From contig WGLW01000010.1 of the NCBI GenBank assembly GCA_016125405.1, forward strand, positions 149,185-213,184: a stretch of DNA of 64,000 nucleotides. Reading direction: 5' to 3'. The position numbers and the translations under genes were made by a program. Source of the stretch: Alphaproteobacteria bacterium. GTDB taxonomy: Bacteria; Pseudomonadota; Alphaproteobacteria; Caulobacterales; Hyphomonadaceae. Below the pieces are notes generated by a model, which saw only the letters and a list, made by a program, of their open reading frames with translations, had not been told where the DNA came from and made no database searches. Of the stretch, positions 21,128 through 29,588 are shown one piece after another (the first letter of the stretch is position 1; each line of letters starts with the position of its first letter).

Positions 21128-21349
21128 TATCCCCACCATGTGGCGCAGCTTCAGGAAGCAATCTCGTGCGTCGGCCGGCGCGCGTCACGCCGCCGGGCCA
21201 AACCCGGTGATATTCGTGACAGTAAGGTGACAATTCCAAGCAGCGTTCGCCCGCCGCGTGCAGATTATGCACAGGCAAAGGGCAGATTCCCCCGCATACG
21301 GTCGCTCTGTCCGTGGGCGTTGCAGGGCGGACACGGCCGCAAGCGGCGC

Positions 21350-22234
21350 CTAGCCGGAGACGAATTCGTCTTCGCTGAAGCCCTGAAAGAACAGCGCGGC
21401 CGTCAGGTCCGTGTGCTCGATCCGGGCCATGGTTTCCGCGGCAACGATCGGTTTGGCGCGATAGGCGACGCCTAGCCCCGCCGCCTTGATCATGGCGAGG
21501 TCATTTGCGCCGTCGCCCATGGCAAGGGCGCTTTCCGGTCCAAGGCCGAGCGCCCGGCTTTCCTCGATCAGCGCGGCAAGCTTGGCTTCCCGGCCGAGGA
21601 TGGGCTGCAAGACTTCGCCCGTGAGCGCTGAGCCATCGTCGAGCAGTTCGTTGGCGCGGTCAGCGTCGAAGCCGCAGGCGGCCGCCACGCGCGACGTGAA
21701 GAAGTTGAACCCTCCCGAGACCAGCACGCAGCGAGCGCCAGACGCCTTCATGGTCGCCACCAGCGTTCGCGCGCCGGGGTTCAGGGAGACGCGGCTGGCG
21801 TAACAGTCGTCCAGCGCCGAGAGTTTCAGGCCCTTCAACATCGCGACGCGGGTCGTCAGGGCCGACTCGAAGTTCAGTTCGCCGCGCATCGCCCGCTCGG
21901 TTATCGCCGATACCTGCGCTTTCAGCCCGGCGAAATCGGCCAGCTCATCGAGGCACTCCTGCCCGATAATGGTGGAATCCATGTCCGAGATGAGCAGCCG
22001 CTTGCGGCGGTCGCGGTCCGGCGTTATCGCCCAGTCGGCTGCTGCAGCGGCGCACGCCGCCTCGACATATTCAACTAGATCGCCCTGCGCCGACGGGTCT
22101 ATGGTCCGCTCGGATGCGGACCAGTTCGTTCCGCCCAGGTCTTTCGGCTTCCCGACGCCGCCGGGGGCTTTTTCCGCAAGACCGGACGCGGAAGCAGCAT
22201 CGGGGCGGCATACGATGGTGAGAGTCAGGAGCAT
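21350..22234 (-). CDS. serB: Phosphoserine phosphatase
   Basis: A 294-residue HAD-superfamily enzyme that makes serine from phosphoserine, the last step of the phosphorylated serine pathway. The nucleophile motif DMDSTII has Asp84 and general-acid Asp86. VLVSGGFNFFTSRVA is motif II, and LAMGDGANDLAMIKAAGLGVAYRAKP holds the motif III/IV acids. The N-terminal part (about 1-75) is a degenerate ACT-like extension, as in longer SerB proteins. It is divergent from miaA, with 123 bp between them. A methyl-cycle or glycine link to metH is not implied by position. Confidence 0.95.
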   Translation of the reverse strand: MLLTLTIVCRPDAASASGLAEKAPGGVGKPKDLGGTNWSASERTIDPSAQGDLVEYVEAACAAAAADWAITPDRDRRKRLLISDMDSTIIGQECLDELADFAGLKAQVSAITERAMRGELNFESALTTRVAMLKGLKLSALDDCYASRVSLNPGARTLVATMKASGARCVLVSGGFNFFTSRVAAACGFDADRANELLDDGSALTGEVLQPILGREAKLAALIEESRALGLGPESALAMGDGANDLAMIKAAGLGVAYRAKPIVAAETMARIEHTDLTAALFFQGFSEDEFVSG

Positions 22235-22357
22235 ACGTGAGCGGGGCGTTGGGGCCTGTCCTTGGGGGCGAGTCTCGGGGCCAATTCTGCGGGGGGAGGG
22301 CGGAATGCGCCGGAACAGGCGTAACGCCGGAGGAAACGGAACGTCTGTAGAAGCGTG

Positions 22358-23284
22358 ATGCGGCCAGCTATCCTAATTCACGGGCCGACGGCAAGCGGCA
22401 AGACCGGGCTCGCCATCGCCCTTGCAAAGCGGCTCGGCGGCGAAATCGTCAATGCGGACGCCATGCAGGTCTACGCTGACCTGGACGTATTGACCGCCCG
22501 GCCCACAGCTGCGGAGCTGGCTGAAGCGCCGCATCATCTCTTCGGTCATGTCGATGCGGCGACGCGCTATTCGGCCGGCGCGTGGGTCAAGCAGGCGGCG
22601 GAAAGGATCGGCGCCCTGCAGTCGCAGCAGAAGGTTCCTGTCGTCGTTGGCGGCACCGGGCTCTATTTGATGGCGCTTACGGAAGGGCTGAGCGACATCC
22701 CCGAAATTCCGGAGGTTGCGCGCCGCGACGCCCGCGCCCGCGTTGCCGCCGACGCGCGCGGGGCCCATGCTGAACTGGCGCTGGCCGATCCCGTAACCGC
22801 GGCTCGCATCGGTCCGGAAGATCGCCAGCGCGTCGCCCGGGCTCTTGAAGTCTGGCTCGCCACGGCGCGCCCGATCTCCGATTATCGCGGCGCCGCGGCG
22901 CCGGTGCTCAGGCGGGGCGAGTGGCTCGGCGTCGCCTTTACGCCGCAGCGCGAGCCTCTTTATGCACGCATCAACGCCCGCGTTGACGCCATGATGCGGG
23001 CGGGCGCCCTCGAAGAGGCGCGCAGGCTTTGGGACAGGCGACTCGATCGCGATCTGCCGGCCATGCGCGCGCACGGCATGCCGGGTTTCTCAGACTATTT
23101 CGACGGGAAGACATCGCTCGATGAGGCGGTCGAACGCTGCAAACGCGATACGCGCCGCTACGCCAAGCGGCAGTTTACCTGGATCGCTCACCAGTTCACG
23201 CTGTGGACGCGCGTTCCCGCAGAAGCGCTTGACGTCCGCGCGCGCGTCGTCGCCGCGATGTGGAACGAGTTGCAGGCCGCCTAG
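22358..23284 (+). CDS. miaA: tRNA dimethylallyltransferase
   Basis: A 308-residue enzyme that transfers a dimethylallyl group to the N6 of A37 in tRNAs reading U-starting codons. The P-loop GPTASGKT is at residues 9-16, followed by EIVNADAMQVYADLDVLTARPT and APHHLFGHVD, and the VVGGTGLYLMALTEGL motif near 95. The C-terminal RRYAKRQFTWIAHQ segment binds tRNA. A GTG directly before the ATG (22355) is possible; GGAGGAA lies too far upstream to decide. Length matches the family. Confidence 0.95.
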   Translation: MRPAILIHGPTASGKTGLAIALAKRLGGEIVNADAMQVYADLDVLTARPTAAELAEAPHHLFGHVDAATRYSAGAWVKQAAERIGALQSQQKVPVVVGGTGLYLMALTEGLSDIPEIPEVARRDARARVAADARGAHAELALADPVTAARIGPEDRQRVARALEVWLATARPISDYRGAAAPVLRRGEWLGVAFTPQREPLYARINARVDAMMRAGALEEARRLWDRRLDRDLPAMRAHGMPGFSDYFDGKTSLDEAVERCKRDTRRYAKRQFTWIAHQFTLWTRVPAEALDVRARVVAAMWNELQAA

Positions 23285-23526
23285 CCTGGGCGGCCGGGCG
23301 GCGCCTTCGCCTTCCCTTTGGTCCGATTCCGGATGCGGTCGCCCCCCCGTGCGGGCGAGTCGGCCGGGAAGCGCCTCGCCACCGCACCGCACGGAATGGT
23401 GATCGGATCCGCTGTGATTATGCCGTCGCCGCACCGTCAGAAGGAAAAGAGACGCAGGTTCAAGCCATTGCCGGAAAGCGCGCGTGGTCGTAGGGTAAAC
23501 TCAACCCAGCAGACCGGAGTCCGACT

Positions 23527-24636
23527 GTGAAACTGCTATCGAAACTCGCCCTTGGAACCGCCTTGTGTCTCACGCCGGTTGCGGCGTCAGGCCTCTATCA
23601 GGCGATCGCCCAGGCGGCCCCAGCGCCCTACACGCCGCCGATGACCAAGTTTGGCCAGCCCGACATTGGCGGCTACTGGGCCAACTCGACGCTCACGCCG
23701 ATCACGCGCGCGGCGAAGTACAAGGATGAAAAGGTCTTCACGCCTGAGCAGGTGAAGCAGCTCGAGGGCGCGGCTGCGACCGAGTTCCAGGAAGGCCAGG
23801 AACGCACCGACCCGAATGGCGGTGCGGAATACAAAAACCCGACGACAGTCGAGCGTCCGGAATTCAAGGCGGCCGGCGGCGCTGTGGGCGGCTACAACAC
23901 GTTCTGGCTCGATCCGGGCAACCAGATCATGCGCGTCAAGGGTGAGCCACGCACGTCGCTGATCACCACGCCGGACGGTCAGGTGCCCAAAACCATCAGC
24001 GGGAAGCGCCCGAGCCAGTACGGCGGCTATGGCCGCGGCGGCTCCAAGGACCATCCGTACGCCAACCTCGATTATGAAACCCGTTCGATGGGCGAACGCT
24101 GCATCATCGGTTTCGGTCGCAATGGTGGACCGCCGATGTTCCCGAACGGCTTCTACAACAACGACTACCAGATCATTCAGACGCCGAAAAACGTCATGAT
24201 CGAAGTCGAAATGAACCACGACACGCGGATCATCCGTCTCGACGCGAAGCACCGCACCGACGATGTGCGCCCCTATTTCGGCGACTCGATCGGTCACTGG
24301 GAAGGCAACACGCTGGTGGTCGAAACCAACCACATTCCGGAAAGCCAGGCGTTCATGGGCTCCTGGAAGGACCTTACGGTCACGGAGCGCTTTACCCGCA
24401 CGGCGCCAGACCGGCTCTACTATCAGTTCACAGTCAGCGACCCGACCATGTGGGCCGAACCCTGGGGCGGCGAGTACGAGTTCCACCCGATGAAGGGCGT
24501 GATCTACGAATACGCCTGCCACGAAGGAAACTACGCTCTGCCGGGCATCCTCTCGGGCAACAAGTCGGACTACGAAAAGGCCGAAGCCGCCGATAAGGAC
24601 AAAGCCAAGGCCAAGCCGGTTTCGGCCAAGCACTAG
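23527..24636 (+). CDS. Secreted protein of unknown function
   Basis: A 369-residue protein with a Sec signal peptide (MKLLSKLALGTALCLTPVAA, cleavage probably around residues 20-30). The mature part is rich in Tyr, Gly and Pro, with QPDIGGYWAN near 47, GERCIIGFGRNGGPPMFPN near 195, PYFGDSIGHWEGNTLVVETNHI near 255-277 and YACHEGNYALPGIL near 335. The last resembles a motif seen in many uncharacterised secreted proteins of alphaproteobacteria and acidobacteria. No catalytic signature is recognised. The tail is Lys/Ala-rich. GTG start, preceded by CCGGAG. A strong terminator follows at once, so it is probably its own unit. Confidence 0.8.
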   Translation: MKLLSKLALGTALCLTPVAASGLYQAIAQAAPAPYTPPMTKFGQPDIGGYWANSTLTPITRAAKYKDEKVFTPEQVKQLEGAAATEFQEGQERTDPNGGAEYKNPTTVERPEFKAAGGAVGGYNTFWLDPGNQIMRVKGEPRTSLITTPDGQVPKTISGKRPSQYGGYGRGGSKDHPYANLDYETRSMGERCIIGFGRNGGPPMFPNGFYNNDYQIIQTPKNVMIEVEMNHDTRIIRLDAKHRTDDVRPYFGDSIGHWEGNTLVVETNHIPESQAFMGSWKDLTVTERFTRTAPDRLYYQFTVSDPTMWAEPWGGEYEFHPMKGVIYEYACHEGNYALPGILSGNKSDYEKAEAADKDKAKAKPVSAKH

Positions 24637-24663
24637 GCCCGAACAGCGAAGCTGGAAGACACC

Positions 24664-24699
24664 GCGGCGGGACCCGAAAAGGTCCCGCCGCTTCTTTTT
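24664..24699 (+). terminator. Strong intrinsic terminator
   Basis: GCGGCGGGACC (24664-24674), loop CGAAAA, GGTCCCGCCGC (24681-24691): a perfect 11-bp stem followed by TTCTTTTT. It ends the unit of the secreted protein and isolates the ilv operon downstream. Confidence 0.93.
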
Positions 24700-24750
24700 G
24701 GCGCTGACCGGACGAAAGGCGGCATGGCGTTGGAGAATGGGCCGCCATCA

Positions 24751-24806
24751 GGGTCAATTCTGCCCGATTCGCGGAGATTGACCCCGTCGTCGCGAAACGC
24801 TAAGTC
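24751..24806 (+). promoter_or_regulatory. Candidate ilv promoter with an inverted repeat over the -35 box
   Basis: GGGTCAAT (24751-24758) and ATTGACCC (24777-24784) are perfect reverse complements 18 bases apart. The second copy contains a good -35 box, TTGACC (24778-24783). Seventeen bases on, TAAGTC (24801-24806) is a poor -10. This places a start near 24813, ahead of the leader peptide. The repeat could be an operator for a dimeric regulator; which one is unknown. Confidence 0.4.
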
Positions 24807-24832
24807 CCTATTCCGTCGCCTTAAGGGGATCC

Positions 24833-24895
24833 ATGCCCATGACGCCGCGCAGCCTGCGCCTCGTACTCGTAATCGGCTCGCCGCCGGCCTCCTGA
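24833..24895 (+). CDS. ilv leader peptide (attenuation)
   Basis: A 20-codon ORF (or 18 codons from the second ATG at 24839) whose core is LRLVLVIG: codons CTG CGC CTC GTA CTC GTA ATC at 24854-24874, so five of seven code for Leu, Val or Ile, the end products of the operon that starts 103 bp later. AAGGGGA precedes it. It ends 30 bases before an intrinsic terminator. This is the arrangement of the classical branched-chain amino acid attenuators, where a ribosome stalled for charged tRNA changes the leader RNA fold. Too short for routine gene finding; assigned from codon content and context. Confidence 0.8.
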   Translation: MPMTPRSLRLVLVIGSPPAS

Positions 24896-24954
24896 CACGG
24901 GAGACCGAACGGCGAGTTACGCATGAAAGGGCCCCGCGAGGCCCTTTTTCTTTT
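24875..24954 (+). terminator. ilvB attenuator: upstream hairpin and terminator
   Basis: The terminator is AAAGGGCC (24926-24933), loop CCGCGA, GGCCCTTT (24940-24947), followed by TTCTTTT. Just before it, CTCGCCG (24877-24883) pairs perfectly with CGGCGAG (24910-24916); its 5' arm begins directly after the Leu/Val/Ile codons, so a stalled ribosome would break it. I could not find one convincing antiterminator; GGCCT at 24886-24890 can pair weakly with GGGCC in the terminator arm. Confidence 0.8.
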
Positions 24955-24997
24955 CCTGCCTGCCGCTGACACGTGACTAGACTTCAGGAAGACCAAA

Positions 24998-26788
24998 ATG
25001 GACGGAAATTCCGCGATGGACGCGAAGACGCCAGCCGACGCCACAGAGATCATGACCGGCGCGGAGATCGTACTTCGCGCGCTTGCTGATCAAGGCGTCG
25101 ACACGATCTTCGGTTACCCGGGCGGGGCCGTGCTTCCCATCTACGACGCCATCTACGCCCAGCAGCGCGTGCGCCACATACTGGTGCGGCACGAGCAGGG
25201 CGCCGGCCACATGGCCGAGGGCTACGCCCGCTCGACCGGCAAGTGCGGCGTGGCGCTGGCGACGTCCGGTCCGGGCGCCACCAACATGGTCACGCCAATC
25301 GCCGATGCGCTGATGGACTCGATTCCGATGGTGGTGATCACCGGTCAGGTGCCGACGCACCTGATCGGATCGGACGCCTTTCAGGAAGCCGACACGGTCG
25401 GCATCACGCGCGCCTGCACCAAGCACAACTATCTTGTTCGCGACGTGAATGATCTGGCGCGCATCATCCATGAGGCGTTCTATATCGCCACGCATGGCCG
25501 TCCGGGTCCGGTGGTGATCGACATTCCCAAGAACGTGCAGTTCGCGAAGGGACGTTATATCGGCCCGGATGCGATCGAGCACCGGACCTACCGTCCCCGC
25601 ACCGAGCCGGTGTCGGGCCGCATCGAGGAGGCCGTCGCGCTGATGGCGCGGGCCGAGCGGCCAGTGATCTATTCGGGCGGCGGGGTGATCAATTCAGGTC
25701 CCAAGGCCGCCAAGGCTCTGCGCGCGCTCGCCAAGGCGACCGGATTTCCGGTGACGTCCACGCTGATGGGGCTCGGCGCCTTTCCGGCGTCCGACAAGCA
25801 GTGGCTGGGCATGGTGGGCATGCACGGCTCGTTCGAGTCCAACAACGCCATGCACGATTGCGACGTCATGCTGTGCATCGGCGCGCGCTTCGACGACCGC
25901 GTCACGGGCCGGCTCGACGCGTTCTCGCCGCGCAGCCGGAAGATCCACATCGACGTCGATCCGTCGTCGATCAACAAGAACGTCCGGGTCGACGTGCCGA
26001 TCGTGGCTGACGCCGGCAAGGCGATGGAAGCCCTGACCGAGACGTGGGCGAAGCGCTCGCCGCGCCGCACGCCCGATCTCGCTCCCTGGTGGGAACAGAT
26101 CGACCAGTGGCGCGCCCGCAAGAGTTTCGCGTACCCCGCATCCAAAGCGGTTATCAAGCCGCAGCACGCCATCGAGCGGCTCTATGCGCTGACCCGCGAC
26201 CGCGATGTCTACATCACCACGGAAGTCGGTCAGCACCAGATGTGGGCGGCGCAGTTCTTCCACTTCGACGAGCCGAACCGCTGGATGACGTCTGGCGGCC
26301 TCGGAACGATGGGTTACGGCCTGCCGGCTGCTGTGGGCGTCCAGGCGGCGCATCCCAAATCGCTGGTCATCGACATCGCCGGCGACGCCTCCGTCCAGAT
26401 GACGATGCAGGAAATGTCGACGGCGGTTCAGCACGAGCTGCCGGTCAAGATCTTCATCCTCAACAATTCCTGGATGGGCATGGTCCGGCAGTGGCAGCAG
26501 CTGCTGCACGGCGAGCGCTACTCGCATTCCTATTCCGACAGCCTGCCGGACTTCGTGAAACTGGCGGAGGCCTATGGCGGCCATGGCGTGATGTGCGAGG
26601 ATCCGGCGCAGCTTGACGCGGCGATCATGGAGATGATCGACACGCCCAGGCCGGTTCTGTTCGACTGCCGCGTGGAAAAGGCCGAAAACTGCTTCCCGAT
26701 GATCCCGTCGGGAGCGGCGCACAACGAGATGATCCTCGGCAAGATCACAGGCGACGAAATTGGCGACGCCGGCAAGATGCTGGTTTAG
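24998..26788 (+). CDS. ilvB: Acetolactate synthase large subunit
   Basis: A 596-residue catalytic subunit of acetohydroxyacid synthase (EC 2.2.1.6), the first shared step of valine, leucine and isoleucine synthesis. It is thiamine-diphosphate dependent: the catalytic Glu is in RHEQGAGHMAEGYA (about residue 67), the substrate/FAD region follows, and the ThDP/Mg site is AGDASVQMTMQEM through FILNNSWMGMVRQW (about 463-500). Length is normal. AGGAAG precedes the ATG. It heads an operon with ilvN 12 bp downstream and lies behind the leader-peptide attenuator, so its expression probably follows the supply of branched-chain aminoacyl-tRNA. Confidence 0.97.
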   Translation: MDGNSAMDAKTPADATEIMTGAEIVLRALADQGVDTIFGYPGGAVLPIYDAIYAQQRVRHILVRHEQGAGHMAEGYARSTGKCGVALATSGPGATNMVTPIADALMDSIPMVVITGQVPTHLIGSDAFQEADTVGITRACTKHNYLVRDVNDLARIIHEAFYIATHGRPGPVVIDIPKNVQFAKGRYIGPDAIEHRTYRPRTEPVSGRIEEAVALMARAERPVIYSGGGVINSGPKAAKALRALAKATGFPVTSTLMGLGAFPASDKQWLGMVGMHGSFESNNAMHDCDVMLCIGARFDDRVTGRLDAFSPRSRKIHIDVDPSSINKNVRVDVPIVADAGKAMEALTETWAKRSPRRTPDLAPWWEQIDQWRARKSFAYPASKAVIKPQHAIERLYALTRDRDVYITTEVGQHQMWAAQFFHFDEPNRWMTSGGLGTMGYGLPAAVGVQAAHPKSLVIDIAGDASVQMTMQEMSTAVQHELPVKIFILNNSWMGMVRQWQQLLHGERYSHSYSDSLPDFVKLAEAYGGHGVMCEDPAQLDAAIMEMIDTPRPVLFDCRVEKAENCFPMIPSGAAHNEMILGKITGDEIGDAGKMLV

Positions 26789-26800
26789 AAGGCCCGGACG

Positions 26801-27400
26801 ATGACCCGCACACCACGCACCCGCACCGCAGCCAGACCGGGCGCCCGCAACGGCGTCCGCGAGGATCCCGCCTCGGCCTACGACATGACGCAGACCGAAG
26901 AGGCGGTGGAGCGGCGCACGCTGGCGTGCATCGTCGACAACGAACCGGGCGTTCTCGGCCGCGTCGTCGGTCTGTTCTCGGCGCGCGGATACAACATCGA
27001 ATCCCTCACCGTGGCGGAGATCGACCGCAACGCCCGCCAGTCGCGCATCACCATCGTCACGTCCGGCACCAACCATGTGCTCGAGCAGATCGAGCAGCAG
27101 CTTCTTCGGCTCGTTCCGGTCGCCAAGGTGATCGACGTCACTCAGTCCGGCGGGATCGAGCGCGAGCTCGCGCTGGTGAAGGTGGCCGGTACGGGCGAAA
27201 AACGCGTCGAGGCGCTGCGCATCGCGGAAATCTTCCGGGCCCGCGTCATCGACACCACCAATGAGAGTTTCATCTTCGAGGTCACCGGCGCCTCGGCCAA
27301 GATCGACCAGTTCATCGAACTCATGCGCCCCCTCGGCCTTGTCGAGGTTTCGCGCACCGGCGTGCTTTCCATCCAGCGCGGCAAGGAGAAGGCGGGATGA
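26801..27400 (+). CDS. ilvN: Acetolactate synthase small (regulatory) subunit
   Basis: A 199-residue regulatory subunit that activates IlvB and gives valine feedback inhibition. The ACT domain starts at RRTLACIVDNEPGVLGRVVGLFSARGYNIESLTV (two pieces of this lie at about 38-70), and the C-terminal domain begins near RELALVKV (about 125). The first 28 residues are an extra, Arg/Pro-rich stretch not typical of the family; a second ATG at 26885 gives the usual start. The first ATG has AAGG upstream, so both are possible. Its stop overlaps the start of the next gene (ATGA). Confidence 0.95.
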   Translation: MTRTPRTRTAARPGARNGVREDPASAYDMTQTEEAVERRTLACIVDNEPGVLGRVVGLFSARGYNIESLTVAEIDRNARQSRITIVTSGTNHVLEQIEQQLLRLVPVAKVIDVTQSGGIERELALVKVAGTGEKRVEALRIAEIFRARVIDTTNESFIFEVTGASAKIDQFIELMRPLGLVEVSRTGVLSIQRGKEKAG

Positions 27401-27972
27401 CATCCCTGGCTTCGCGTACTCCGTTCATCGCGGCCTTCGCCGCCATGACGCTCTGTCTCGCCATCGCAGCCTGCTCGCCCAAAGCGGCGACACCGGCAGG
27501 GGAGGACAGCGCGCCAGCGACGGCCGACCGCAACGAGGCGATCGTCAAGGACGTGATGAAGGTCGACCAGGCTTTCTCGGACATGGCGCAGAAGGACGGC
27601 GTTGGCGCGGCTTTCCTCGCCTACATGGACCCGATGGAGGGCGAGATGATCCAGCCCGGCGAGATCGTCAACGGCTCGGACGCCATCCGCAAGGCCTTCG
27701 CCAACTGGCCCGCCAACCAGACGCTGGTCTGGTCGCCGGATGATGGCTACGCCTCGCAGTCCGGAGACCTTGCCGTCACCACCGGCCCCTATCAGCAGAA
27801 AGTCGATGGCGTGACGCGCGGCACGGGCCGCTATGTCACGGTCTGGCGCAAGGATGCGGCGGGCGAGTGGAAAGGCCTGATGGATCTGGGCGTGCCCGAT
27901 CCCGGCCTCGCGGTTCCGCCCGGCCAGCAATCGTCCCCCGCCACCTCGCCGGCGGAGCCAAAGCCGCAGTGA
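27397..27972 (+). CDS. Lipoprotein with SnoaL/DUF4440-like fold
   Basis: A 191-residue putative lipoprotein: signal sequence followed by the lipobox LAIAAC near residue 27, then a NTF2-like domain (about 45-165) with the DUF4440-type VMKVDQAFSDMAQKDGVGAAFLAYMDPM and VTVWRKDAAGEWKGLMDLG segments. A Pro/Ser-rich tail follows. These domains bind small molecules or act as scaffolds; no role is known for this one. It overlaps ilvN by 4 bp and is followed directly by another overlapping gene, so it is translated as part of the ilv operon although nothing in it points to amino acid synthesis. Confidence 0.8.
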   Translation: MTSLASRTPFIAAFAAMTLCLAIAACSPKAATPAGEDSAPATADRNEAIVKDVMKVDQAFSDMAQKDGVGAAFLAYMDPMEGEMIQPGEIVNGSDAIRKAFANWPANQTLVWSPDDGYASQSGDLAVTTGPYQQKVDGVTRGTGRYVTVWRKDAAGEWKGLMDLGVPDPGLAVPPGQQSSPATSPAEPKPQ

Positions 27973-28472
27973 GTGACCTTCTCGCCTTCCTGCGCGACAA
28001 CGCGCTGTCGGCGGCAAGCCTTGCGGTTTCGTCGCTCGTCGCGATTTCGCTGGCCCTGTTTGCAGCGCAGTCCAGCCGGCGCGACAGCGAAAGCCGGATC
28101 TGGCGCGAGATGGTCGTGCCCCAGCTGGCCGAATTCCTGGCCGTCAACGAACGTATTATCTCGATGGAGTCCGAGCTGTGGGCCCATCGCGATGCGCACG
28201 GCGTCACGTCGCAGGCCGCGATCATGAGCGACATCAAGTCAGCCCATCTCGATCTCTTGAGGCGAACCTACGCCATCGAACTCCTGCTTGACCCGAAGAA
28301 GCCGCTGCACGCGAAGCTGATGCAGGCGCTCAATGGCGTTCGTTCGACGTCCTACCTCAACGAGAGCACGCGGCTGGTGATGCCGGGAGAAGCCGAAAAA
28401 CAGCTTCGCCAGAGCCGCAATCCCGAGCCGATCTTTGAAACCGCCCGTGCGATCGCACGGCGCATAGGCTAG
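27969..28472 (+). CDS. Membrane-anchored protein of unknown function
   Basis: A 167-residue protein with one N-terminal membrane span (about residues 12-30, [20 protein letters not shown]) and a helical, charged C-terminal part with possible coiled-coil character. The GTG start overlaps the stop of the lipoprotein gene (GTGA), which decides the start although the frame is open further upstream. It ends 22 bp before ilvC. No family is recognised. Like its neighbour, it is embedded in the ilv operon with no clear link to the pathway. Confidence 0.75.
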   Translation: MSDLLAFLRDNALSAASLAVSSLVAISLALFAAQSSRRDSESRIWREMVVPQLAEFLAVNERIISMESELWAHRDAHGVTSQAAIMSDIKSAHLDLLRRTYAIELLLDPKKPLHAKLMQALNGVRSTSYLNESTRLVMPGEAEKQLRQSRNPEPIFETARAIARRIG

Positions 28473-28494
28473 TCTGAGACCAGGAAAGAGTAAG

Positions 28495-29514
<1,020 letters not shown>

Positions 29515-29536
29515 ACGGTCCTGATCGTTGAAACAA

Positions 29537-29573
29537 AAAGGGCCCCGGTGAAAACCGGGGCCCTTTCATTTTG
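29537..29573. terminator. Bidirectional terminator between ilvC and hppA
   Basis: AAAGGGCCCCGG (29537-29548), loop TGAAAA, CCGGGGCCCTTT (29555-29566): a perfect 12-bp stem with T-rich sequence after it on the plus strand (TCATTTTG) and AAAAA before it, so it can end transcripts from both converging genes. Confidence 0.92.
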
Positions 29574-29588
29574 TCGATCAGGTCCGCC

